Assembly: GCA_949317995.1 (NCBI GenBank)
Contig: OX439050.1
Coordinates: 53,135,777 to 53,199,776 of the forward strand
Reading direction: 5' to 3'
Length of the DNA: 64,000 nucleotides
Origin: Acholoe squamosa
Taxonomy: Eukaryota; Annelida; Polychaeta; Phyllodocida; Polynoidae
Numbering within the stretch: the first letter of the stretch is position 1; each line of letters begins with the position of its first letter. A program made the translations under genes and the position numbers. Shown piece by piece: positions 11,598 through 24,286 of this stretch. The notes beneath the pieces were generated by a model. The model saw only the letters and a program-made list of their open reading frames with translations. It was not told where the DNA came from and searched no databases.

Positions 11598-12701
11598 AGC
11601 AGCTGAAGCTGAAGCAGTGGGCTGGGCTGGGAGCAGCTCAGGGCTGGGGCCAGGATCCCCGGGGAGGGGAGAGCCATTAGGCGGTAAGACAGACCCTCAC
11701 GGCCCGGTGAGCAGCTCCTGAACAGAGCCTGGAGGTGGGCTGAGCCACTCACTCTCACAGATGACAAATAAGTCACCCTGCCCACCAAGGCGGCTGGGGC
11801 AGCTCATGTGAATGGGTATGGCTGGGTAAGGTTTAGGACTGGTGGGGTTAAGGCTTACGTTGTGCATATGGGGGTACCTCAGCCTTCTACTAGTGCAATA
11901 ACAGCCAACATATATAGTGTATAGTGCCTTTTTCCCAAAGAAATTTGGCACATATACCTTACCATTTTCTTAATGGAACTGTGTAAAGTATAGCTTCGAG
12001 CCAATCTAGTCAAGCTCCAGTATTATCAGGTACAAGCATCACAAGTTGTGTCCTGGATTATGAATTCCGTGACACTAAATTTTAAACAGGTAACAGTTCG
12101 TTGTCAATGTACAACTATTTGTATTTTATAAGGAGGAGTTTAATATTTGTATCTATTAAACAGTTAAAGTGGGACACACACAGACGACCATGCAGCTATT
12201 TTTGTTAGCAGCTGACTTCACTGGAGGAGCGGTCCTTTTCATGAGCAGCTGGGAGCTGCAGGTCCCTACACGTACAGAGCCCCTGACCTGCTCTTGCTCA
12301 TTGTGTGAGCAGCTCAATGTGTGGGTACTGCTGCTCAGATTAGTGCTTGTTAACCCATGGCTAGCTGTAGTCACCCTTTTTCGACTAACAATCCTACCCC
12401 TACATGCCAACACACACTGCTCCCTGTCCTCACACAAGCATGTATAATGCTAACAATTCTAATGCATATACATATAGTTAAGGGTGAACAGAGCGAAGTT
12501 TAAGCCTCTTATTTTATGAGAGATAATATATAAAATGCATCTCACATTTCCTCTCCCCTTATCCTCATGATCAATAGTTTCTTTACGCATCTTTCACTTT
12601 TTCTTATCTATATTATAAGATTTCCAGCACTATAAATGCAACCTTCTTTTGTATCTTTGTGTATCATAAGAAACCAGAACCTAACATATTTATGTTAGTA
12701 T
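11598..12701. other. No gene recognised
   Basis: The first 180 bp are GC-rich and repeat words from the minisatellite (GAGCAGCTGAAG, GGGCTGGG). The open frames at 12156-12447 on both strands overlap each other and have no recognisable domain. Confidence 0.4.
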
Positions 12702-12919
12702 TTAACCCTTTAGAGGCCGCAGATACAGGAATGTATCTTAACCATTGGTCGGTATGATGCGGCAATGAAGTTGGCGCATCACTCCGTGAGTGTATCAACA
12801 ATGTGGTGTTGGCATGATACCTGAATGTAGCCCTGGCGAGTTACTTGCCAGGGCATTGGTGCATCATGACGACCAATGGGAATGATGCATCATTGCATTC
12901 TCGGCCCTTAAATGGTTAA
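12702..12919. mobile_element. TTAA MITE, full-length copy
   Basis: It is bounded by TTAA on both sides, with termini TTAACCCTTTAGAGGCCGC and GGCCCTTAAATGGTTAA. The internal words ATTGGTCGGTATGATGC and GCATCATGACGACCAATGG are inverted relative to each other, so the whole element can fold back. Length is 218 bp. Confidence 0.75.
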
Positions 12920-13740
12920 AGAGGGAAGCATGGTGACAGTTCCTGCCTCATCTCTCACCCTGTCACCCCTGCCCCTGTCCTGGGCACTGACGTGATCACC
13001 AGACATGGACAGATTGACCAAATTGACATCAATATAACAAATTGAATGGAATAATGTGCACTGATACGCTGAACTCGTCCGCTGAGGTCGCCACAGGTCG
13101 GCTCATGTATGGGAAGGCTACGCTATACTTCCCTGTAACCCGAAGTCTAATTACACATGCCCATGTAGATATATTGATGCAAACAGTCACACATACAAAA
13201 TAAAGATTTACGTAAGGGTACTTGACGCATCCTTTTTGTATATATAGCTGCTTCTTTTCCATGTTTTCCACTTCCCTATAGAATAGAGGGAAATTCTAGA
13301 ACTTCACTTGACTTTACTTAGTCAAAGCATGCTTCTTATCTGCTTTGTTTATATAACCAGTAGGTCTCATCACCGATGAATTGGGAAAGAATTCCACCTA
13401 CCCAGTGCAATAAGTCTATTAAAATGATCAAATTCCCATGGTCAAAGCCAAGGCATAAGGAACTACTGTGATCAATCTTAGTGCTATGATTCATACATTC
13501 AACAAGTGGGTATGTAGGTAATAAACAAAGGGGCCCTTTGATCATAACCGCCCCGACCAACACTTGACAGTTGTATCATAATCATCAACCCCCCCCCCCC
13601 CCCAGTGACATAAAAGAATAGGAAAAGGAAAGGGTTCTTGGCCCCTACAGGCCTGCACAATGCAATTATATATTAGGTCCATCTGTAGCCACAATACTTG
13701 AATTATCTAGCAATGGCTACAGTTATTCAGTTGCAGCACG

Positions 13741-13865
13741 TTAACCCTACAAGGTCAATACACCGTCCGACGTTTGTCATGATGCATCAATGTAATGCTG
13801 GCGAGAAGACTCACCAGTTCTTTATATATTTGTCCAGTATAGTTATTTGGTCTTCAGAGGGTTAA
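13741..13865. mobile_element. TTAA MITE, short deleted copy
   Basis: It is bounded by TTAACCCTAC and GAGGGTTAA, with the family words GTCATGATGCATCAATG and GCTGGCGAGAAGACTCACCAG inside. At 125 bp it is roughly half the full length, a likely internal deletion. Confidence 0.6.
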
Positions 13866-15973
13866 CTTAAAAACCCCAGTGTCATAAGTGTCAACTTTGT
13901 GGGATTGTTGAGAAAGAAGTGTCATGATGAAGGGGGAGTGTGTATGTGTGTAGATATTACTAGTGTCACTTGGGTTTACAAACATGACAGCAGAGATACA
14001 CATGGAGACCAGTGTCACTGTGAGAGAGGAGAAGGTCTATAGTTTATCTAGGGCTAACTGATACAGACTCTGCAATGGGGTAGACAAAGGGGATAGGAGG
14101 GAATCAGCGACACACTGACTGTAGTTTCTATATCCATAAGGATATACTTTACAGGCCTAGGTCAGTCGTATCTGAAACCTCTCCAGCCGGGAGGGTGATG
14201 TGGGCAGAGGCAGTGGGGCTCTAAACCTCTGAGAAAATTCTCTCCCATTTTCTATTACACAAAGTCACAAAATCATATTTACAGAAAATCTAAAACAAAT
14301 CAGAAAATGACTTGATGAAATATAGAAAAAAAATCTGCCTATTTAGTAATAGAAATTACCTCTCTAAGAAAAACAGAGAGATTTGTAAACCAGGGGCCAG
14401 GAGTAGAAGGCCTCAATTTGACCCTTATCTTATCTCTTATCTCCGATCTTCTCAAAACTACTCCCGACTGACCACCAACTGTTTAGTTATATCTAATCTT
14501 CCAGTCAGCATTGAAGCATTGTAGATGATTGTGTGGTCCTCTTTCTTTCATCTCTAATAATTGTATTGCTGTGTACAGATTACATAGAGTGGGATGACAT
14601 CAAGCCATGAACAAGGTTTCCATGTAGAGATGACATCTTCAAGACAATGATACTGTCCAGGGTGAAAGACCTTTTGTAGAATCTATGATTATATTCTGTT
14701 ATAGAATCTGATCTCACACTTTCCTCTGTATCCAATGGCTTTATATACAAAGGGTGCAAAGAAAAATGAGCTGGGATGGGTCACAAAGATTGTACATTAT
14801 TTATTCCAACTGTTCTATGCATGGGGAGGAGGACGTCCTGCAAATAACTCAAATTGATACAGCACTTTGAATCTTTCATATAACAAAGACATGTACAAGC
14901 ATGTGCATGGATGTGCACTGTATCATCCTACACACATCTATAGAAATGCATCAAGCAGAATTCGAATGGCAATACTAGAGATACATTCACAATTAAGAAC
15001 AATTCACCTCCCAATACATACATAGACAGAAAATATGGAATACAATTTAGTTTACTTTTAATTTTAGTTACTTTTACATTTCATTGTATTATATAATATT
15101 TCCGATATTCCTAATGTCCCAAATGGTAGGAGTGTTGAATCTGTATACACATATCAGGAAAGGATTATAACAAGCATCCAATATTCGCCCTCCACCCCTT
15201 CCTCTCAGACACTCACACACTCCCTGTAACCTCTGTTGTAACCCACTGCTCTATGGCCATCATACAGTAAGTGTACAAATGTGACAGGATGTTAACTGAC
15301 CACTGTCCATCAGAGGACATTTAGGGACACATTATGGATGTTTAGTCAGGATGACCGCTCACCAAATAGCCATCACTTATAGAATGACCATCACAGGCTA
15401 TCAACTCTAACCCTCCCCTATACCCCCCTCCCCCTCACCGTCACATATAGACACATATGATATTATACTATATCATCCAATAAACGTTACTGGATATTGG
15501 TTTTAGTCAAAGGGTTATTAGTCTGGTAATAATGAAGTGGCAATGTCGAATTTACAGACAACTCATGGGTGAAAATGTTTCATTGAATTAATAATAAAAC
15601 TTCAAGTATAATTCATTCACCCTCAGTCCCCGCCCTCAGTTCCATTCAATTCCTTCCTCAAAATAGTGTTGTGATGAGATGTATTAGTGGCTGTGTCCCA
15701 TAATTGATTAAATGTCACAGAAACCAGGTGCATTTTTTTTTCAGCATGCTGCGAGGTACCAAGCACGTTGTCCCTCAGACCTCTGTATCCACATTCAGTC
15801 ATAACCTAAAATCCACTCCATCCAGTTGCATCAATCAACCCAAACCCAATCCAAATGAACCCAGTCCATCTCTGCACCCTCCGTCCACGTAATGCATAGC
15901 CACTGTCACATATTCCCCCATCCCCTCCCCATCACTACTGTATCCATACACTGGGTGAGACAGATCGATCCTT
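13866..15973. other. No gene recognised
   Basis: This is AT-rich, intron-like sequence. The short open frame at 14312-14524 has no domain. C-rich tracts occur at 15420-15437. Confidence 0.5.
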
Positions 15974-16022
15974 TGACCTTGACCTTGATCTCATGACCTG
16001 ACCCCTGACCTTAGGTTGACCT
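15974..16022. promoter_or_regulatory. Cluster of nuclear-receptor half-sites
   Basis: Five TGACCT words (15974, 15980, 15994, 16006, 16017) and one overlapping TGACCC (15999) occur in 49 bp, all in the same orientation. The first two abut (DR0). TGACCT/AGGTCA is the half-site for nuclear receptors such as RXR heterodimers and HNF4/COUP types, and the TGACCTTGA context also fits ERR/SF1 monomer sites. The cluster sits at the edge of a CpG-rich patch (16023-16160), which supports a regulatory role. Binding is inference. Confidence 0.45.
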
Positions 16023-16639
16023 CACCGGCCGGCGATGGGGGAGAAGGGTCGGGGCTGGGTGACTAAAAGGCCGCCCCCGTCGTTGTAAATGAGCTAAAAT
16101 GGCCAGGGTGGTTAGGTCCAATGAGGCGGACGGACGGCCGACTCCCGGCGGAAGGAGGCGCAGGGATGGACCTCACATTTGGTGAACTTGTGCAATACGG
16201 TGCACTGAGGGGGAGACATATGGGGAAGGACATGCAGACTATCGAGGGCACACGCCAGGGCTCTGAAGGACAAGAGAGGGCAGGGAGGTGGGAAGGAGAC
16301 AAGTGCCGGTATGGTGTATACACGGCATGGAGGAGAGGAATTGAAGGATAGATCAGTAGATCGGAAGTGACATCGACAGAGGGAAGTTTAGGCGATGACT
16401 GCCTGGAGTACCGGTCATCATTATAATGAATCCACGCACATATATCCCAATAAAAATAAAAGTGACAGACTGCGCACTTGTCCATAAATTGTTCAAATGA
16501 TGTGTTTGGTGGATAGTGTTTAGTCACTAGGAATTGATATGGAGTAGCAGTGCATAAAGTCAAGGGGACTGTGTACGATAAGAATTCATAGTGCCCATCC
16601 TTGGGGCCCCTCCCACCATTAATAACACCACCTGCCACC

Positions 16640-16900
16640 TTAACGCCAATTGTGACCTTGGACGCCATCTTGAATCCTCCAAATGACCTTGGAGTGTCAC
16701 TGCCGTCTGGTGACCACTGTGCAAACTATCTGGGGTTTAAAAAGGGACGCCCCTCTAGCCGCTGGGTCCTTTCTGGCGCTGTAGATGGTCGTGGTCACAC
16801 GTCATGAAAACGTCATACGTCATGGCGCGAGCAGCAAAAGGGATGAACCAATCGGAGCAAGAGCTGATCAGTCGGTGCGGGATTGATTCTCGTCATGAGA
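16640..16900. promoter_or_regulatory. CpG-rich promoter-like region
   Basis: The region contains GACGCCATCTTG (YY1-like, 16660), TTTAAAAAGG (16738), three ACGTCAT words (16800-16825) and AACCAATCGG (CCAAT box, 16847). An ATG in a YY1 context opens a 201-codon minus-strand frame ending at 16063, but that protein is Ser/Pro-rich and unrecognisable, so I do not call it a gene. Direction of transcription is uncertain. Confidence 0.35.
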
Positions 16901-17099
16901 CGTCGACTGCTGAGTTTTGATTAATAACTCCCCAGTCTGCCAGCAGATGGGGGTGACAGCAGCCTGTGACTGGAGAGTGTCAGGGATCGGGGAGGAGAGT
17001 GGGCGGGGCCGCTGACAGCGACATCTCTTGGCGGGGAGGGCAGAAACGAGATGTGGGAATGCTGGGAATATGTGATGATCAGAGCCGTCTCGATCTCAC

Positions 17100-17886
17100 C
17101 CCTTACGCTGCCCTAGGCCTAGCCCCCCCCCCCCCCATCCCCCAAGCCATAAATTTGACATCGCTGGCTAATGTTGTGATGAGGATGCTAGAGTAGGGAA
17201 GCTGGGATGAGAATGTAGAGTGAAGTAGGTTTAAGGATCAGAAAGAAGAGGGGAGTAGTGCTAAGGGGAAGGCTGGTGGACAGTGGTCGTCAACAATCAT
17301 TCTCAATACAGTTCTAGAATGAGATACAGATTAGACTTTAGAACAGAGACAGACAACAGATACTTACACACAAACTGAGGTGCAGTGTGTCCGTGTCCAT
17401 AGTGAACATATACATGTAAAAGTACATGATGTATGCTGGGATGGGGGGTAGGTCAATGTGTAAGATTTGACGAAAAAACAAAAAAAAACAAAAAAACACA
17501 CACACACACACACGCACACACACAAAAAAAAAAACATGTCACATATGACAAACAAGGTATGGGGATGTCACTACAAAAATCAGACAGAACATGGTGGCAA
17601 TGACAGATTGGGGTGGAGTAATAACCATGATCCATAAGCCTCTTTTATCATAGCCACTTATAATACTCTAACAAAAACCATCCCCTCCTCTCAAAGATAG
17701 CAACTGTTTAGTACATTTAGCAGACATTAGACGAAACGCCCATGATAAAACACATGCTAATTTGTCGAAAGGAAGCAGGTAAAAAATTAAAGAGTATCTC
17801 AGCAGGAGGTAAGGAATTGGGTGGAGGCCTCGGTGTGAAGGCTGCTGCTGCTACTGAGTGCTGACAGACAGAAATACTGTCTGTTT
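17100..17886. other. No gene; simple sequence present
   Basis: It holds a C run (17122-17137) and an A-rich/CA microsatellite (17475-17534). Open frames here are products of the simple repeats. Confidence 0.5.
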
Positions 17887-18119
17887 TTAACCCTTTAATG
17901 GCCGCTGATGCACCGGGATGATGCTGGGGTGCCTTATCCTCAATGCACGTCATGATGCACCAATGAAGTACTGACAATCGAGTCGCCCTCCAGGAGTATC
18001 AAACCTATCGGGAAGAAGGGTCGGTATGCTGTATGAGTTACTCGCCAGGGCTGCATTCATGCATCATGACTGGTCGTCAGTACTTCAATGCATTGATTAG
18101 CGACCCTTATTATGGTTAA
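17887..18119. mobile_element. TTAA MITE, full-length copy
   Basis: Its termini are TTAACCCTTTAATGGCCGC and CGACCCTTATTATGGTTAA, and its length is 233 bp. The right TTAA is shared with a following TTAACCCTTTAGCTG start at 18116, so two insertions may be adjacent. Confidence 0.7.
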
Positions 18120-18171
18120 CCCTTTAGCTGAAGCATACTGCCTTAGTGGTCCGTGTCAGTAGGGTCACTGT

Positions 18172-18302
18172 CCAGTGGCAGTGCCCCCCCCCCTTTTTCC
18201 CTTTACTTAAGAGTTTATCTATTTTTTTACCCCAGAATTTAGCCACAATTAGGGGCTAAATGAGGCGCCCCCCCCCCTTTCAAAATCCTGGATCCGACCC
18301 TG
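18172..18302. mobile_element. MITE, CAGTGGCGGATCC-type, third copy
   Basis: It begins CCAGTGGCAGTGCCCCCC and ends AAATCCTGGATCCGACCCTG, with the same long C runs inside as the copies at 94 and 61743. The termini are decayed. Confidence 0.5.
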
Positions 18303-18730
18303 AATTGTGTACAATGAATGTAGTCCTAGGGACGCAGTTGTGTTCATAGAACAAATGATTTCATTGGCTTGATACCTGGGATTGATACACTCAAAATAGT
18401 TTTGGTATGATGCACCAATGCAGTGCACCAGGACAATAATGGGGCATACATTTTGAGGCATCATGCAGCATTCATAGGTTTATTGACCACCTATCCTTTT
18501 ACTTTGGTCATATTTCCAATCAATGGTCCACCATCATGAAAGCCGTCCATAAAAATGAGTCACTAAATTGCATCATGTATATATGGCTGTACGTGCAGGA
18601 TACTACGGGAGAACACACCCATGCTGTGCTGGTTAGAGTCTTCTTGGTTTTAGATAAACTCTACCAGATGCATTTAGCAAATAAAATGAATAATAAAAAG
18701 ACAAAAAAAAAATGGAAAAAATACCTTGCA

Positions 18731-18810
18731 CATGTCTAGACTTGGTGGTAATTCTGATGACAACTTCAACTCAAGCAGATCAATAAAAGCTACATTGTCT
18801 ATAGACATTA
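18731..18810. repeat. 80-bp direct repeat, copy 1 (exon-like on minus strand)
   Basis: It is identical to 19271-19350 except for one base. On the minus strand it is open and reads SIDNVAFIDLLELKLSSEL, then PPSLDMCK, preceded by CTATAG and followed by AAG|GTATTTT, so it resembles a short exon with a donor. I do not recognise the protein. Confidence 0.6.
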
Positions 18811-19270
18811 TATTTCTTTTTATTTGGAATATAATTTTGGTTGCCATGACAACACATATCTCCAAAAACCCTTATTTAGGTCTTTTCTGGATTCAAAACA
18901 TTCCATTTACATTCCAAATAGACAGGAAGTGCCAGAAAATAGAACGTTTTTGAGAAAACCATCTTAATCTGTGTAAAAAAGTACATTTATATAGTTTTTG
19001 GTCTATTTTCCTCAATTGTAGCCTCTGTAGCTCCCCTAGTGGCCAAACCCAGTACTAAAAATCGCGCAGGGGGGGCCCTTTCTCCTCATCTGCCCACATT
19101 TTATCCAGTTCTTTCAGTAGAATATTTAGAATGAATGTCCGTCTTACATTTACACAATTACTATCATCATGTTGGCCCCAGTTAGCATTTTCTTATGCAC
19201 TCCTTGAACAACTCAGGGTTGTAGCGCCTATAGGTACGTCCATAGAATTCAATCTTTGTTGCACATACTA

Positions 19271-19350
19271 CATGTCTAGACTTGGTGGTAATTCTGATGA
19301 CAACTTCAACTCAAGCAGATCAACAAAAGCTACATTGTCTATAGACATTA
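19271..19350. repeat. 80-bp direct repeat, copy 2
   Basis: This is the second copy, 540 bp to the right of the first. The single difference changes Ile to Val in the open minus-strand frame. Its flanks differ from copy 1, and the donor-like AAGGTATTTT is absent here, so this copy would not splice the same way. Confidence 0.6.
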
Positions 19351-19737
19351 TGGGGCATCATGATATCGTATACAGTGATAGTCTTCAAGGGGGAAAAGCC
19401 ATAATGATAATGTATGCTGTATGATGAAACATGTATACATATCTGAAAGATAAGTCAATATCTCCGCAACATGTCCACTGTAAGTTGTCATATTTTGCAT
19501 TTATACAGTCGCACATTCTGTAGAACCAGGCACTTCCAACGACCCATTCCTTATACCTGCCGCGAATCCTAGTGGCCATATCAACCCCATCCCCGCCTTC
19601 TCAAAGGAAATATTTATAAGGTGATACAACCCTAACCAAGCATCCTCTCTGTACAGCGATTTACTGTCATAATGGTCAATATACGTCACTATCTGTTTCT
19701 CACCAACTACATGTGTAATAAGTCAATAAAGGAATCC

Positions 19738-19784
19738 CACGTGACGTCACACCGCGTCACGGCGGCCATATTGGAAATACCGGG
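19738..19784. promoter_or_regulatory. E-box/CRE plus GGCGGCCATATTGG motif
   Basis: CACGTGACGTCAC is followed by CGTCACGGCGGCCATATTGG. The same assembly occurs near 8711-8740 and, inverted, at 21518-21560. Three occurrences suggest a shared dispersed element or a recurrent promoter module with YY1-, CREB- and USF-type sites. Confidence 0.4.
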
Positions 19785-19835
19785 ACTCCCCCCCCCACCC
19801 ACATGAAAGCACTGTTTACTGTAGCAGGGCTGTCA

Positions 19836-19860
19836 AGTCTCACGCCCTGGGCGTGAGACT
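19836..19860. repeat. Perfect hairpin in TCTCACGC-rich repeat
   Basis: AGTCTCACGCC and GGCGTGAGACT are perfect 11-bp arms around a 3-nt loop. They are followed by further CTCACGC words to about 19918. It looks like the terminus of a dispersed repeat. Confidence 0.6.
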
Positions 19861-20291
19861 CACGCATTTTGACACTTTCTCACGTTCTCACGCATAGACA
19901 AAGCATTCTCACGCATTCCTGGCATTTTGAGCTTTATAAAACTGAAAGAATTTTTCAAATATTCCAACTAGAAGCAAAGTTATGAGGTGATTTCCAGAAG
20001 TCACCAGAATGCATATTTGGATATCAAAACTTTCAAAATTTCCTCAGGTGCCTGTCTGTGTAGGGGCTGTGTACAAATGACGTCATGCTTTTTTTGGCCA
20101 TTTTAGACCCCCCCTCCCCCCCTTGTCATGTTTCGTCATACAATGCTTGACCCCCCACTTAACATGACGTCATGCAGAGATACCCCCCCCCCCCCCGGCC
20201 CAAAGTACATGAAGAGAGTATAGCAAATTGAGATGGTTCAAAGGGACATGTATATATACATATTGGGTTAACTTAGGGAGTGTTCATTTTT

Positions 20292-20425
20292 TAACAACAG
20301 GGGGGGGTTGGTGGGTTTTCGTTTTGAACCCTGAAAATATTTTCCGCCCCCCCCTTTGAGAGGTGCCAAAATATTTTTGGCCCCCCCCCTCAGGAGGGGT
20401 CAAAATATTTTGCGCCCCCCCCCAA
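20292..20425. repeat. G/C-run interspersed repeat, copy A
   Basis: It starts TTAACAACAGGGGGGG and alternates CAAAATATTTT words with C homopolymers. The same start and layout recur at 23376-23476. Boundaries are approximate. Confidence 0.45.
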
Positions 20426-20635
20426 CATCGAGTTGTGTTGCACCACATTGTACAGCATCATATCACACTCAATTGTATTGTTTCACTGAAGTATAAGGTA
20501 AAAGTATCACTTCCCAGAGTTATTATCATCAATTAATTATTTTTCTATTGGAATGCAAGAAATTGAAAAGGGGGTTCCACTTCTCAAGACCAATTTCATC
20601 AGTAGCTGCAGTGCGAGTCACACACTACCGTAAAC

Positions 20636-20862
20636 TCCCGCGTAGAAGACGCGCTGCGCGTATAAGACACACCCCAAACTCAGCACATGCATTTTCGCGT
20701 ATAAGACGCACATTTTAAGGCTGAAATTTGTAAGATTAGTACATTTCTACAGTAAAATTATCCCTCGTATAAGACGCACACCCAACTTGAGAGAAAGCTA
20801 TAAGACCCCCCAGCATTTTGTTTGGCGTAGAGGAAGCGTCTTATACACGGGAGATTACGGTA
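20636..20862. mobile_element. MITE with TACCGTAA termini and GTATAAGACGC repeats
   Basis: The ends are TACCGTAAACTCCCGCGT and ACGGGAGATTACGGTA, inverted repeats of about 27 bp with a few mismatches. Inside, CGTATAAGACGCAC is repeated (20699, 20765). The terminal TA could be the duplicated target, as in Tc1/mariner-type elements. Length is 227 bp and it has no coding capacity. Confidence 0.7.
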
Positions 20863-23375
20863 CTTAGCCTTATGTCTTTTGTTTAAAAAGCAGCCAGGAC
20901 AAGCTAAGTATAGGGTGGTCTGGAGGTATCACCGCCCCAGTCAAACAGTTTTATAAATCTAGATCCTAAATTTATGCATTCTGGTGGTTTTTGAGGTTTC
21001 CCTATACCCTATGTTTAAAATTCTACAAAATGTTAAAATGGGATCTCATTGCATGGATCTGGATGAATCACAAGATTGATTTCTGTGGTCTTAGGTTCAA
21101 GCAAGCAAGCAAACTGTATTTGAGGGATCATTTAAGTCTGAATCAACTTGCTGCAGACACACATGGGCCTTTATGACTCTTAACTATAGGGAATGGGAGA
21201 TGGGCTCTTTTAGCACAGCCTTTGGAAATTTTGTTTGGGGGACGGGGATAACCAAAGCAGTCCAAACAGGCAAATCAAAAACTTTACCATTTACATGGGT
21301 TGGGGGTTTGGGTTTCTGACCAAATGGCCAGGCCAACTCTAAGTATTTGCATACTGCTTTCCAAGAAAAATGTTTAAAACTCTTGGGCATGTTTTTTTAT
21401 TGTTAGTGTGATTAATGTGTGATAGAGAGTAAGAATCAGAGGGGGGTCTGGGGCTATATCATTTCAGGCTGCTTAACTGCAGTGCAGCAGTGAGGGGAGT
21501 GGCATTGTTTACGTTTGGTATTTCCAACATGGCCGCCGGCGCTATATAGGTCACGCGGTGGGCACGGTCTATAGCCTTGGCGCCTTGTCCCGGTTCCTAA
21601 TCAATACAGCATCTACTAATCGCCCAGTACCCCCCCCTACCACTCCACCCACCCACAAACCCAGGATGAGGGATCTACGAAGGTAGCAACCGCTGATCTC
21701 AGGTGTGACTTGGCACAGGGATCCACTTGATACCTCTCATCCTGGCGCCCGACTACATAGGTGTGTACATGTTGTATTATAGAGTCTACCGAAGATGCTA
21801 TAATCCAGGTAGCATCTAGATAAACTGAAACAGTAGATCCAGCAATAGTCGGCCCCATGGAGTCGGCCCCTATGCATTGCATCTCTATGGGAACTGTCCA
21901 ATGAACTTATGGTATTTAGGTTCATATTTTTTTCAGAACATGTATTGCCATTATGGGTAGCTATCTACAATCATACAATACCGGGGGTAACTCTCTTCAG
22001 ACAATTGCTTCATTAGAAACATAGCGGTGGACTGCAAGAACCCTTGTTATCAGACAGATATGATAGGACATGAGACAGATATGATACATGTAGGACATGT
22101 AATGCATGTACAGATAGGCAGATAGGTGACAGACAAGATCCTGCTGGAGCCAGGTCTAGCACCTTAATTATCTGTCAGATATCACTGCAATCTTAACTCT
22201 GAATCTTGCTTCCATACAGGTTTGATTCATGACAGTGACATGTGCATACATATGGTTGCTCTGCATTTGTTGTAATTTTTGGTGGTTTTTTTTTCTCTCT
22301 CTCAATTTCAATCACTTTAAATGAGAGATGAATGAGGGAATGTGCTGCAGCTTTTGCTGTTTTTTTTTTTTGGTTTTTTTTTTTCGTTCCCAATGGAAGT
22401 ACGGTCTCGGAAGTACTACGAAAATGCTGTCAGGAACGTGCTATGTTCTATATTCTACTCATAACGTTGGTCATTAGCCAATGTTTGTCTCACTTCCAAG
22501 TTCTGTCACTGCTCTATCTTATTGTGTAAAACAGACGTATTGGGTGGGAAAGCAGCAACATTGTAGACAAAATTATCAAGTACACATTTAGTTTGTCTGC
22601 ACTAGACATTGTTGTCATCTGCCAGTTAGATGTTCATAACCAAAATGTTGAACACATTATGTCACCATTTTGCAAAATGATATTTCTATACCCGGCCCTG
22701 AAACTACTCCTGCATTTACTAGTACTACCCCTACCCTTATTCCTTCGTCCACCCCCCCCCCTCACGCCATCCCACATCCCAGCCACAGCCCTTTTCCATG
22801 TGAGGCAGTTTTAGGCAAAGACAATAACTGAAGTACCCAATATTGAAGGTACAGATGTAAACGGGGGGGGGGGGGTAACATATGTTAACTAGAACGGGAG
22901 TTGTCCATTGTCTGGATTTAAGCCTAGGTAAAAACAACTTAGGGGTGGGACAAGAAGAGATGGGTGAAGAAAAAAATAACCCTACCACTTTTCGGATTAA
23001 CAAACCCCTCCTAAAAATAGAAATGGAAGGAGGGAAGCTTTATCATCATGATGTTTCAACATACCGTTTGTGATCTATACTAAGGCAGAAAAAAGGGGTT
23101 AGTTTCTAGTAACCCCCGACCGACCCTAGCAAAACAGGGCCGTTTTTTTTTTAAACAAACTATAGCCTTTTGTTTTAGGCTGTAGATTCCTTAATAATGG
23201 TCCGATTTGTAAGCTTTAAAAAACAAAATGCAGCCCAGGTCAGCCCCAAGGTTGCAGGCAGACATTTCGGCAGGTAGTCTGCTAATTTATACTGGCCTGG
23301 CAAGTTTTAAGGGTCCCTTGGTAGGGGGGGGCAAAAACCCCAAAACTTGACAGTGGAGGTAGGGGTCCACTGGGG
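20863..23375. other. No gene recognised
   Basis: It contains an inverted GGCGGCCATGTTGG motif at 21518-21560 beside a TATATAGG word, poly-T runs near 22362-22384 and G/C runs at 22751 and 22863. No supported exon. Confidence 0.45.
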
Positions 23376-23476
23376 TTAACAACAGGGGGGGGAGCTGATG
23401 GACGCGTGCAACAATTTGGCTCCCCCCCTCTCAAGGGTCAAAATTTTTGTGCCCCCCCCCTGCAGGGCCAAAAATG
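23376..23476. repeat. G/C-run interspersed repeat, copy B
   Basis: It shares TTAACAACAGGGGGGG and the CAAAATTTTTGTGCCCCCC layout with 20292-20425. Confidence 0.45.
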
Positions 23477-24153
23477 GCATGTATTAGACCTCAGAACCTT
23501 GGTTATAATTCCACTCCAATCTACATTGAAATTACCTTTCTTTTGATATATATTGCATACCTATATTGGACAGGAGGAAGGTTCCTCTGAGGTAAGGTTA
23601 AAAGGGGCAAGCTCAGAAAGAAATCCGACCTACCGACCCTAGCATTTCAGTTCATGTTACTGGAAACACACCTTTTTTTTGGCCCGAGGCCTATATAATA
23701 TTCCATGTATATTTATTAGCATTCCCTTAAAACAATGGTGAAAATATGCACTTACTCAAATAAAGTAGCTTTTTTTCATATTAATGGCAATGGCAATGGC
23801 ACCCTGTCACCGGAATTACTCAGTAGATTTTGAACTTTGCACATTCATATGGGGTGTTGAAATTTCGAGATTCCCAGGAGAAACCTTACAATGACCAGTC
23901 TTTTACTGAACCCTCAATTTGTAATCTTTTCTACCTACAATTAATGACAAAACTAACACAAATCCTCGGTTTAGTCTGCAATGTCCCAGTCCATACAAAC
24001 ACATGAATACATAATGAACAGAGTAGCAATGTTTGAGATAGGGATTAGAGTTTATTAGTAGAATTGACACAGCCTCTATTTACTCAGAAGCCCTATGGGA
24101 GGTATGTGATGGGATGGAGGCTGTTATGACTCTTGTTATTGTTTGGGAGTACA

Positions 24154-24218
24154 TTAACCCTTTAAAGGATGTTCCTTATTCAATACGCCTTACTCATCTC
24201 TCGTCATAATGCATGAAT

Positions 24219-24286
<68 letters not shown>

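Noticed and set aside
16063-16668. 201-codon minus-strand open frame starting MASKVTIGVKVAGG
   Set aside because: The ATG has a good context, but the product is Ser/Pro-rich without a domain, and the region is CpG-rich, where long chance frames are common. Kept only as part of a promoter-like entry.
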